Of a stretch of 64,000 nt of DNA, positions 25,537-33,829 are shown in pieces (positions within the stretch are counted from its first letter, which is position 1; the number at the start of each line of letters is the position of its first letter). The translations under genes were made by a program, and so were the position numbers. Location: contig JAFADI010000020.1 in NCBI GenBank assembly GCA_023424965.1, positions 1-64,000 of the forward strand, read 5' to 3'. The DNA comes from Bacillota bacterium (GTDB taxonomy: Bacteria; Bacillota; Clostridia; Acetivibrionales; JAFADI01). The notes under the pieces are model-generated. The model was not told where the DNA came from. It saw only the letters and a program-made list of their open reading frames with translations, and did no database searches.

Positions 25537-27795
25537 ATGGCAATCAATCAAGCAGATTGGGAATATGAAAGAAACAGGCTGAATGACGTCTATGAAAAAA
25601 TTCAGGACCAACTGTCAAAAAGAAGGGAAGAAATAAAATACTTCAAGGGGGAGATCATTGCATCAAGGCGGGAAATGTGGGAAAACACCTCCAGCAGCCC
25701 CCAGCAGTTTGAAGAGATGGTGGAGGCCCAGCAGCACATTGACCAGCTAAAAAGGGAGTGGGAAAAATACCAGTTTGCCCAGAAGCTGGTGGAAAGACTG
25801 GAGAAGACCTCCCATACCCCTTATTTTGCAAGGGTGGATTTCAAGGAGGAGGGGGAACCCGCTGAAGAGCAGATCTATATCGGAGCCTTATCCTTCATTG
25901 ACAGCGATACCAGAGAAATATACATCTATGACTGGCGTGCGCCCATCGCGGGTATTTTTTATGATTACGAAACGGGACCTGCCGCCTATCAATGCCTTGA
26001 CGGCACCATCGGAGGAGAAATATCCTTGAAGCGGCAGTTCAGGATATTCCGGAACAACATTGAATACATGTTTGACAGCAGCATCAAAATCGACGATGAA
26101 ATTCTTCAGCAGATTTTGAGCAAGAGCGCCGACGATAAAATGCGCAACATCGTTGCCACCATCCAGAGGGAGCAGAACCGGGTCATCCGGAATGAAGAAG
26201 ACCGGGTGCTAATCGTACAGGGGGCGGCGGGCAGCGGAAAGACCTCCATCGCCCTGCACCGCGCCGCATACCTGCTTTACAGGTACAGGAACGACAACAT
26301 GGGGGCCAAAAGCATTGTGATATTTTCTCCCAACAGCATATTTAATGATTATATATCCGACGTACTGCCGGAACTGGGGGAGGAGAACATAGGCCAGACT
26401 ACCTTCCTTGATTTCGCGCGCCAGTATATGGGGCCGGCATACAGGTATGAGGATTCAAGCACACAGATGGAGCTGCTGCTTGACGGCGGTGGAAGGGGAA
26501 ACAGGGACGCGGCAAGAGCGGGGATTGATTATAAAGCGTCAGAGAGCTTTTTGAACCTGCTGAATAATTATATGCGTTATATTGAGGACAGCTATATCCG
26601 GTTTGGGGATATCAATTACAAGGAAAAAAGGATTATTTCCAGGGAGGGCATTGAAGAGCTGTATAAGAAAGATTACCGCCATCTGCCGGTATTTAAAAGG
26701 CTTGGAAGGATCAGAGACCGGATATTGTTCCTGCTTGACCCTTATGAGAAGCAGGAGATTGAGGAAATGCAGGAGGAGCTTGAAAGCAGCGGCGACCACA
26801 AGGGTGAGGCGAGGGCGGCCGGTAGGCTGGCGGTGGTGAAGAAATTCAAGGTGGTCAGGGATGCCATCGAAGAAATGACAGGGTTTGATGCCTTCAAACT
26901 TTACGTCATGCTGTTCCAGGACCGGGAGCTCTTCTACCGCATGGCCCGGGGTACCGGATTGCCCGAAGAAATAGACGCTATACGGGATGCCACCCGGTGG
27001 AGGCTGGAAAAGGGAAATATCTCCTATGAGGACCTGGCGCCTCTGATGTTTTTCAGGGCCAGCCTGGAAGGAGTACAGGAAAAGCCCGACATAAAGCATG
27101 TCATCGTGGACGAAGCCCAGGACTACAGCCTGGTACAATATGAAGTCTTCAAGCAGTTCTTTCCCCACTGCAGCATGACCATGCTGGGGGATTTGAACCA
27201 GTCCATATACTTCGATGCCACCGCAGAGCATTACGAAAAGATTGCCGGTATTTTTTCCGGGGCCAGCCCCCAAATTATAAAGCTTTCAAAAAGCTACAGG
27301 CCCACGAGGGAGCTCATGGAATTCTCCGCCGCGCTGCTTGCGGGGGGAGCTGCCATGGAGGCTGTAAACAGAAGCGGAGTAAAGCCGAAAGTCGTACGGG
27401 CGGCAAATGAACGTGAGCTTACGGGGAAAATCATCGGCGGCGTGTCCGAAATGAAGGAAGCGGGCATGAACTCCATCGCCGTTATCTGCAAAACGGCGGA
27501 GGAAAGCAAAAGGGTCTACGGACATATTGGGAAAAGGCTGCAGGCAAAACTCATAACCAAGGATGACGAAGAGTTCGTGAAGGGTACGGTGGTAATACCC
27601 ACCTACCTGGCAAAAGGCCTGGAGTTTGACGGGGTAATCCTGTATAACGCCTGTGAAAAAGCCTACCACAGGCAGAATGAGAGAAAACTCCTGTACGTGG
27701 CCTGTACAAGGGCACTGCACAGGTTGAATATCTACTATGAGGGAAGCGTAAGTCCTTTCATTGGGGAAATGGATCAAGGGCTTTTTACGGTGTGA
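25537..27795 (+). CDS. helD: UvrD-like ATPase HelD, RNA polymerase recycling factor
   Basis: This 752-residue protein has a long N-terminal coiled-coil arm (about 1-110) and a split superfamily 1 helicase core, with Walker A GAAGSGKT (about 229-236) and Walker B VIVDEAQDYS (about 523). The arm plus helicase pattern distinguishes HelD from UvrD, PcrA and Rep. Known HelD proteins enter the RNA polymerase channels and pry stalled polymerase from DNA. It lies 49 bp downstream of merR on the same strand and may be cotranscribed with it. Confidence 0.88.
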   Translation: MAINQADWEYERNRLNDVYEKIQDQLSKRREEIKYFKGEIIASRREMWENTSSSPQQFEEMVEAQQHIDQLKREWEKYQFAQKLVERLEKTSHTPYFARVDFKEEGEPAEEQIYIGALSFIDSDTREIYIYDWRAPIAGIFYDYETGPAAYQCLDGTIGGEISLKRQFRIFRNNIEYMFDSSIKIDDEILQQILSKSADDKMRNIVATIQREQNRVIRNEEDRVLIVQGAAGSGKTSIALHRAAYLLYRYRNDNMGAKSIVIFSPNSIFNDYISDVLPELGEENIGQTTFLDFARQYMGPAYRYEDSSTQMELLLDGGGRGNRDAARAGIDYKASESFLNLLNNYMRYIEDSYIRFGDINYKEKRIISREGIEELYKKDYRHLPVFKRLGRIRDRILFLLDPYEKQEIEEMQEELESSGDHKGEARAAGRLAVVKKFKVVRDAIEEMTGFDAFKLYVMLFQDRELFYRMARGTGLPEEIDAIRDATRWRLEKGNISYEDLAPLMFFRASLEGVQEKPDIKHVIVDEAQDYSLVQYEVFKQFFPHCSMTMLGDLNQSIYFDATAEHYEKIAGIFSGASPQIIKLSKSYRPTRELMEFSAALLAGGAAMEAVNRSGVKPKVVRAANERELTGKIIGGVSEMKEAGMNSIAVICKTAEESKRVYGHIGKRLQAKLITKDDEEFVKGTVVIPTYLAKGLEFDGVILYNACEKAYHRQNERKLLYVACTRALHRLNIYYEGSVSPFIGEMDQGLFTV

Positions 27796-27823
27796 AAAAA
27801 TTAAAAGACCTTACTCCACAGCG

Positions 27824-27858
27824 AGCGCACAAAAGCCCAACCTGTTCTTTTGTGCGCT
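27824..27858 (+). terminator. Convergent hairpin terminator
   Basis: AGCGCACAAAAG (27824-27835) and CTTTTGTGCGCT (27847-27858) form a perfect 12-bp stem between helD and the minus-strand small-protein gene. Confidence 0.8.
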
Positions 27859-27868
27859 TGTGCCTGTC

Positions 27869-28165
27869 TTAATGCTCATAACGGCAATTCAGCGGCTTTA
27901 CCTCGGAATATTTCTTCGGAGCCGTGGTGAAGGGTTTCACATGGCCTTTCCTGTAGGAGAATTTCCAGTCGGGTTTTATACGGAGCTCCCGGCTCACACT
28001 GTTGTCTTTATACTTTGTGGACTCACAGGGATAAACCAGACAGGAATCTGCCGTGTACCTGTCAAAGATATACTCTGTAAGCTGACAAACCATCAGTTCC
28101 TTCACATGGAAATTCCTATCAATGGACTGCACCTTGAAATGCTCGCAATATTCGCATTGCAACAT
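27869..28165 (-). CDS. Small cysteine-containing hypothetical protein
   Basis: This 98-residue protein starts MLQCEYCEHFKVQ, with CxxC at residues 4-7 and further cysteines at VCQ, SCLVYPC and NCRYEH, enough for a metal site. The middle is basic and aromatic. A good GGGAGG site eight bases before the ATG, closure by the convergent terminator, and lack of a competing frame support a real gene. I do not recognise the family. The opening CxxC-x-H pattern resembles the 52-residue protein at 46017-46175. Confidence 0.6.
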   Translation of the reverse strand: MLQCEYCEHFKVQSIDRNFHVKELMVCQLTEYIFDRYTADSCLVYPCESTKYKDNSVSRELRIKPDWKFSYRKGHVKPFTTAPKKYSEVKPLNCRYEH

Positions 28166-28243
28166 ACCTTTCGCCTCCCGGAAAACATTTTGGTTTCACG
28201 TACTATTTTATCAGGTATATTGCATATTGTATACAGAATATTT

Positions 28244-29176
28244 TTAACGGCCTGCGCTGCCGTTCAATGCATCGCTGCGGTGCCGGTTTGAAAAAGGGAG
28301 CCGGAAGCCTTTTTCCGCCACATAGACGCCGGACAGGATCAAAGCTCCTCCCAGGCACATGAGCCAGTTAACCTTTTCATGCAGCACCAGCATGGAAGTG
28401 ACCATGGTGATGAGGGGTACAAGATAGATGTAGTTGTTTGCCTTTACGGTGCCTATAAATCTCACGGTGGTGTTCCACATCACAAAGCACAGGGCGGAAG
28501 CGGCGAAGCCAAGGAACAGTACATTTAGCGCCACCGTCAGGGAAAGGGCACCGGCGGTCTTGAGGTCCGCCTTAAAAACAAAGAGCATGGGAGTGATGGC
28601 CAGGAGACCATAGAAGAAGGTTTTCCTCACCACAAGGAGGGGGCTGTGGCTGTGATCCACTTTTTTCAGCAGCACCGAGTAGACTGTCCAGGTCAGGGCG
28701 GACAGCAGGGCCAGCAAATCTCCTGCCATATTCAGCTTCAAGACAAACCTGCCGTTAAAAACCACAAGAAAAATACCTGAAATTGCCATAAGGAATCCCC
28801 AGACAAGGTTGGGCCTGAATTTTTCATCCCTGGTAAAAAGGTGGGCTGCAATGGCCGTGGATATGGGAGACATGGAGACAATCAGCCCCACATTGGAGGC
28901 GTAGGTGTAATCCAGCGCCATATTTTCCACAAGAAAATACATCGTTACGCCGGACAGGCCCAGGGATAAGAAAAGTAGCTCTTCCCCGGCGCTTTTTATC
29001 TTGTGGAACCTGGGGTAGATTACCCAGAGAATTGCATAGGCGATGATGAACCGGTAAAACAGAATCTCGATGGGAGAGAGGTCCCGCAGCAGGATTTTGG
29101 TGGATACAAAGGTAGTACCCCAGATGAATATGGTTATAAAGGCCAGCAGATGGCCAAGCAGTGTTTTGTTTTTCAT
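28244..29176 (-). CDS. EamA/DMT-family transporter
   Basis: This 310-residue membrane protein has ten predicted helices in two EamA repeats, the first starting LLGHLLAFITIFIWGTTFVSTKILLRDLSPIEILFYR. Family members export amino acids or other small metabolites; the substrate is unknown. It lies 90 bp downstream of an AraC regulator on the same strand, which probably controls it. Confidence 0.87.
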   Translation of the reverse strand: MKNKTLLGHLLAFITIFIWGTTFVSTKILLRDLSPIEILFYRFIIAYAILWVIYPRFHKIKSAGEELLFLSLGLSGVTMYFLVENMALDYTYASNVGLIVSMSPISTAIAAHLFTRDEKFRPNLVWGFLMAISGIFLVVFNGRFVLKLNMAGDLLALLSALTWTVYSVLLKKVDHSHSPLLVVRKTFFYGLLAITPMLFVFKADLKTAGALSLTVALNVLFLGFAASALCFVMWNTTVRFIGTVKANNYIYLVPLITMVTSMLVLHEKVNWLMCLGGALILSGVYVAEKGFRLPFSNRHRSDALNGSAGR

Positions 29177-29266
29177 TTGGTCCGATTCCTTTCTTCCGTG
29201 GAATAAAATACGTGAGGCATTTTTATTATAGTGCGGGAAGAAAGGGAGCTATAGTAAAAAATTGCG

Positions 29267-30067
29267 CTATGCCTGGCCGGCGATATACTCCAGGGGTGTG
29301 GTGCCGGAGTACTGCTTGAAGGTTTTGGTGAAATGGCTCTGGTCGAAAAAGCCGGTGTCAACGGCCACCTGGGCGATGGGACACCTGTCTCTCAACCGGG
29401 CCTTGGCATAATTTATCCTCAGCATGGTCTGGTAGGCATGGGGAGACAATTTGCAGTGTTTGTTGAACAGCCGGATGATGTGGTATTTGCTGAGGCCCGA
29501 CACCAATGCCAGGTCGTCCAGGCTGGCCCCGCTGAGGAAATTTGCGTCCAGATGATTCCGCATCCTTTGAATTGCTTTTGTTTCGGTGGTCTTGTTTATT
29601 TTGCGGGGGAGGGAGTGGCTTTCCATCGGAAGGAAATAGGCCAGTTCATTGATTAGGCAGGTTTCCTTTTCAAAGCCGGAGAGGTTTTCCTGGAGCAGGG
29701 CGGTAAGACCGGTGATTCTTTCGAATTCGCCGGAATCCAGAGTTCTTGAGAAGGTGCTTATTTTTGTTATATCCATGTTAAAGGATTTTTCCACCCAGGA
29801 GTTTTTCAGAAACAGCATTTTAAAAGTCCACTGGCTTGCAGCCTCGGGACTGCACATGTGAACGGCCTGGGGAGGGATGTAGATAATATTGCCCCGGGAG
29901 ACGTTGAAGTTTGTTCCTTCACACACAACGGAACTGGAGCCGCTTTCGATGATACCGATGGACAATTCCTCATGGGAGTGCATTTTGGTGGAATGAACGC
30001 CCGAATCGCAAAATTTTATTTCAAGAAAGGGAAGCTTCTCATCCCTGTAATACCGGATACCCGACAT
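29267..30067 (-). CDS. AraC-family transcriptional regulator
   Basis: This 266-residue regulator has an N-terminal cupin sensor (about 1-135, with HSHEELSIGIIESG and IPPQAVHMC) and a C-terminal double helix-turn-helix (about 165-262, ASLDDLALVSGLSKYHIIRLF and GFFDQSHFTKTFKQYSGTTPLEY). AraC proteins with this layout often control an adjacent LysE- or EamA-type exporter in response to an amino acid. The ATG at 30067 follows AAGGTGG; the GTG at 30079 lies on that site. Confidence 0.88.
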   Translation of the reverse strand: MSGIRYYRDEKLPFLEIKFCDSGVHSTKMHSHEELSIGIIESGSSSVVCEGTNFNVSRGNIIYIPPQAVHMCSPEAASQWTFKMLFLKNSWVEKSFNMDITKISTFSRTLDSGEFERITGLTALLQENLSGFEKETCLINELAYFLPMESHSLPRKINKTTETKAIQRMRNHLDANFLSGASLDDLALVSGLSKYHIIRLFNKHCKLSPHAYQTMLRINYAKARLRDRCPIAQVAVDTGFFDQSHFTKTFKQYSGTTPLEYIAGQA

Positions 30068-30311
30068 CAATACCGCCACCTTGCTGCGTAGTTTCCTTTG
30101 CCTGAACCCTATAACAAATTATACTTAAAAGGGAACGGAATGTATATATGATAAATAGGATCATGAGAGCTGCCGGAACAAAAAGCGAATCCTGTTTTTT
30201 GTCGCATAAACGAAACTTTTCTGTGTAAATTCCGTCTAATACATTGATGGAAAATTTCAATGGAAAGAATGCTTTACAATATACAATTAATTATCTGAGA
30301 GGTCCATACAT

Positions 30312-32750
30312 ATGAAAAAAATCACTGCAATACTCCTCCTTGTTCTGTTGACCGCTTCAAGTCTTCCTGTCAACGGGGCCCAGACAAAGTACTTTTATGA
30401 CGGCAAATGGCATGTTTATACTCCCCAGCCCATTTCCCTGCAAGTGAACGGTGAGAATCTCCAGGGGGATATGCCTCCGATTTTGTTCAACAATTATTCC
30501 GTTGTACCTGCCAGGCTCATCTTTGAAAAATTGGGCGCCAAAGTTACCTGGGATGCAAAGAAGGCCCAGGTGGGAGTTGTCCTTGACGATAAAAATATCC
30601 TCCTTACAATAAACAAAGTGGACGCTTCGATTAACGGCAAGGCTTTTAAAATGCCCATCGCGCCCAAGATCATCAATGACAGGACGATGATACCCGTGAG
30701 GTTTGTAGCGGAGGCCCTCGGCTTTAAAGTGGAGTGGAAGGAGACGGAAAGAATCATCCGGATAGATAGGCCCAGTATGGATATCAATATCAACAATATC
30801 CAGGCAAGTGACAGTGACGGCAGCTTCAGGATTGCCATCAGCTCCGACGGGACAATCAAGGACTACAGTGTCCAGGAGTTTAACGATCCTTCAAGGCTGG
30901 CGGTGGATATAAAGAATGCGGTGCTCACGTGGAGCAGCGGCGGTTTTCAGACCCAGAGCGATTATATAGCCGGAATACGGGCGGCCCAGAACAATGACAA
31001 TCCCAACATAACCCGGGTTGTGGCCGATCTGACCCAGTGGACCGGCTACAAGGTCACCCTGTCCGAAGACGGAAAGCAGCTTTTTATGGATTTTGAAAAC
31101 AAGCCTCTGGACATCGGTGCCGTTAATTTTTCAACAGCAGGGGATACGGAATTCATCGATATCGACATGAAATATCCGAGGAAACCTGTCCTGGCGCCCT
31201 CGGATTACAGCGGAAAGATCGTGCTGGACATTCCCATGGCCTCCGCAGGTGCCCTGCAAAAGAGTATCGCCTGCAGCGGCAGCATTGTCAGGAGTATTGA
31301 GTGCTCCCAATACGATGCCAAAACCGCCCGGCTGACCATCGCCACTTCGGGCAAAGGCCTGTTCGAAACCGCTGCAAAGGATGGGGGCCTGAGATTGTGC
31401 TTCACGCCTCCGGAGAAAAAGAACATCACCTACTCAAACAACGGCTATCCCCAGCTCACCCTGAGCAATTACAGAATCGGGCTGAACTACTTTAACTACA
31501 GCTTCAGGACCGAAGGAAACAAATTTATTCTTTCCTCTCCGTCAAATCTTCTGGATGTTTCTTCCGGAAGGCTGCTCATCGGGGATGAAAATATTGATTC
31601 CATCGATATTTTCAGGAGCAACGGGTCTTCGGGGACCGGCCTCGTGGTAAATGCCAAAAGGACCTTTGAATTTGGCGTAAGCACCCTTGGCGCCGGAAAT
31701 GAAATGGTTATCAGCGCCCTTCCCCAGGGAGGTTCAAGCAGGGGAGGAGACAGGGATATGGATCCGAGGATAAAGGATATGCTGGTGGTAATCGATCCGG
31801 GGCACGGGGGGAGCGAGAACGGGGCCACTTATCCTGCCAGTGCGGGCAATAATGCAGCGGTGAAGGAAAAGGACCTGAATCTTGACATATCGCTGAAGCT
31901 CTATGCCCTCCTTAGAAATGCGGGACTCAACGTCCAGATGACGCGGCAGGATGACAGGGACGTATCCTTATATGACCGGGGGGATTTTGCCAACAAACTG
32001 AATGCCTCCCTCTTTGTGAGCGTGCACAACAACAGCGGGGATTCCTGGGAAAACGGCACCATGGCCCTTTATTACCCTGCGCAGTACAGTCCTTCCTTTG
32101 GAATAACCGGTGAAAAAGCGGCCCAGATCATGCAGGGTGAACTGCTTAAAAATCTCGGAACCCTTGACAGGGGAGTATGGAAAAGGCCGAAGCTGGCTGT
32201 GCTCAACAACACAAAGATGCCCGCTGTGCTGGCGGAAATAGCCTATATATCCGACAACAACGACAGGCAAAGGCTGCTCACCGACTCCTTCAAGGCCAAA
32301 GCCGCCGAAGCCCTTTATGCGGGAATCATAAAGACGCTGACGGAAATGGCGGAGAAGGGAAGCAACGATGGTACCGTACAGACCGGAAGCTCTTCGGCCT
32401 ATACCCAGTCGGGAAACATCAACGGTTTTAGCGTACCTTCCGGTGCAAAATGTGATTATACAGGCTCCAGTGCAGACAAACCCTCGGCCTTTCACCTGTC
32501 GATTGTGCTGGATTATGAAAAACAGCTGTCAGGAAAGGCATCCCTTGACGAACAGCGCAGTGAGGCAAAGCAGGTACTGCTTTCCAGGCTTGAAGAGACC
32601 GCGGTAAATAAGATCATGGAAGTCCTGGCGCAGTTCAAGGACAGTGACACCCACATCTGGGAAGATGAAATGCAGAGCAGTGAGTACAGCATATGGGTGC
32701 GCTGCATCAGGGGTTCAGGTAAGGCTACAATCGACCTCATACATAAATAG
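30312..32750 (+). CDS. Secreted N-acetylmuramoyl-L-alanine amidase with wall-binding domains
   Basis: This 812-residue exported enzyme cleaves the amide bond between N-acetylmuramic acid and the stem peptide. In order it has a signal peptide (about 1-23), a copper-amine-oxidase N-terminal-like stalk domain (about 40-150, with NNYSVVPARLIFEKLGA and NDRTMIPVRFVAEALG), AMIN-type domains (about 155-470), and an Amidase_3 catalytic domain (about 490-695). Zinc ligands are His of IDPGHGG, Glu of VKEKDLNL and His of SVHNNS, and the catalytic Glu is in LAEIAYIS. A 100-residue C-terminal tail has no clear homology. It stands alone and ends in a palindromic repeat. Confidence 0.92.
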   Translation: MKKITAILLLVLLTASSLPVNGAQTKYFYDGKWHVYTPQPISLQVNGENLQGDMPPILFNNYSVVPARLIFEKLGAKVTWDAKKAQVGVVLDDKNILLTINKVDASINGKAFKMPIAPKIINDRTMIPVRFVAEALGFKVEWKETERIIRIDRPSMDININNIQASDSDGSFRIAISSDGTIKDYSVQEFNDPSRLAVDIKNAVLTWSSGGFQTQSDYIAGIRAAQNNDNPNITRVVADLTQWTGYKVTLSEDGKQLFMDFENKPLDIGAVNFSTAGDTEFIDIDMKYPRKPVLAPSDYSGKIVLDIPMASAGALQKSIACSGSIVRSIECSQYDAKTARLTIATSGKGLFETAAKDGGLRLCFTPPEKKNITYSNNGYPQLTLSNYRIGLNYFNYSFRTEGNKFILSSPSNLLDVSSGRLLIGDENIDSIDIFRSNGSSGTGLVVNAKRTFEFGVSTLGAGNEMVISALPQGGSSRGGDRDMDPRIKDMLVVIDPGHGGSENGATYPASAGNNAAVKEKDLNLDISLKLYALLRNAGLNVQMTRQDDRDVSLYDRGDFANKLNASLFVSVHNNSGDSWENGTMALYYPAQYSPSFGITGEKAAQIMQGELLKNLGTLDRGVWKRPKLAVLNNTKMPAVLAEIAYISDNNDRQRLLTDSFKAKAAEALYAGIIKTLTEMAEKGSNDGTVQTGSSSAYTQSGNINGFSVPSGAKCDYTGSSADKPSAFHLSIVLDYEKQLSGKASLDEQRSEAKQVLLSRLEETAVNKIMEVLAQFKDSDTHIWEDEMQSSEYSIWVRCIRGSGKATIDLIHK

Positions 32751-32755
32751 AACCA

Positions 32756-32808
32756 GCTAACGCATTGTGCCGGTTGATATCCAATTTCAACCGGCACAAC
32801 GCGTTAAC
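32756..32808 (+). repeat. Palindromic intergenic repeat, family 1 copy 1
   Basis: A 21-bp stem with two mismatches (32756-32776 with 32788-32808) encloses ATATCCAATTT. The core CATTGTGCCGGTTG/CAACCGGCACAACG recurs at 62299-62371 as CAGTTG/CAACTG. It provides the TAA stop of the minus-strand phosphoesterase and probably the transcription end of both convergent genes. Confidence 0.75.
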
Positions 32809-33703
32809 TCAAACCTGCAAAAAGGTCCCTCAGCTTCAACGGACCCGACAGGATCTCTTTTTCTACCTTGAGCGTGCTGCCTGCGGAGGGATTGATACGC
32901 CATTTGACCAGGGAGACTTCGCCGCAGGAGATTTCGATTCCCGTGATATAGCCCGGGCGTACGCAGCAGCCGGTATTTAAATACCGGGGCTCGCGGCCTG
33001 TAGGAAATCTGGGCTGATGGGTGTGGCCTGCCATGAGGGCGCAGTTGTTCACCTGCAGCCAATCAATGAGCTTTCTCTCAATGGAAAGAGTTTTTATGTT
33101 GTTTACAGCCGGGCTGCTGGGGTTTCTAAAACCCAAAAGCTCCAGTGGCCGCCAGAAATAACGGACAAGGAACCTGGCCAGCGGCCAGTACCGGTCATTG
33201 ATCAGGTCACCCTGGTGTCCGTGGACGACGAATATTTTGCCTGAGGTTTCCTTATGGGTGAGGACCAGGCCTTCATGAGGGTGAATGCCGTCAAACAAAG
33301 GCTCACCTTTGGAAAAATACCTGTTCTTACATTTACAAAGATTTTTTTCAACAAATCTCCTGTTTTTCTTTATGATGTCATGGTTTCCCCATAGCATATA
33401 AAAGCGTCCCTCGTGATGGAACTTCTGCATGAGCAGGAAGGTATCCCTGTGGGCGTTGAAAATGTCCGAAAAGCTTCTGTTCTCCCAGAGTTCGTCGCCG
33501 TCACCGATTTCAATATAAGTATAGCCTTCCCGGTAATAGTGCTCCAGGGTATGGCGGAAAAGACTGCGGTTCCTGGCAAAGTTGTCGGCCCAACTGTTGT
33601 CCCCCCTGTGGCAGTCACTGAAAAATATCAGCCTGGAAGTATCGTCAAATTCAATATTTTCCGAGACCTTGTAGACCTGGTTCAAGCGAGTAAAAGTCGA
33701 CAT
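32804..33703 (-). CDS. Metallophosphoesterase
   Basis: This 299-residue phosphoesterase shows all five metal-binding blocks in order: SDCHRGD, GDGDELW, GNHD, VHGHQGD and AGHTHQP. It is a calcineurin-like two-metal hydrolase, of the group that includes LpxH and related phosphatases; as there is no lipid A pathway here, the substrate is more likely a nucleotide or phosphoprotein. The stop codon lies within the right arm of the palindromic repeat. Confidence 0.85.
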   Translation of the reverse strand: MSTFTRLNQVYKVSENIEFDDTSRLIFFSDCHRGDNSWADNFARNRSLFRHTLEHYYREGYTYIEIGDGDELWENRSFSDIFNAHRDTFLLMQKFHHEGRFYMLWGNHDIIKKNRRFVEKNLCKCKNRYFSKGEPLFDGIHPHEGLVLTHKETSGKIFVVHGHQGDLINDRYWPLARFLVRYFWRPLELLGFRNPSSPAVNNIKTLSIERKLIDWLQVNNCALMAGHTHQPRFPTGREPRYLNTGCCVRPGYITGIEISCGEVSLVKWRINPSAGSTLKVEKEILSGPLKLRDLFAGLS

Positions 33704-33735
33704 AAACTAAATACCCCCGCGTGAAGATAGTATAA

Positions 33736-33754
33736 TGCGTTGTGCTACAACGCA
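33736..33754. repeat. Short perfect hairpin related to repeat family 1
   Basis: TGCGTTGT-GCT-ACAACGCA is a perfect 8-bp stem. GCGTTGTGC also occurs in the arms of both family 1 copies, so this may be a shortened copy. Confidence 0.45.
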
Positions 33755-33829
33755 GCCGGCCAGGTTGCGGCATTATGTAGCCTTTATATATACTATGAAC
33801 GCGAGGGCATATTTGTGAGGTTAATGAAT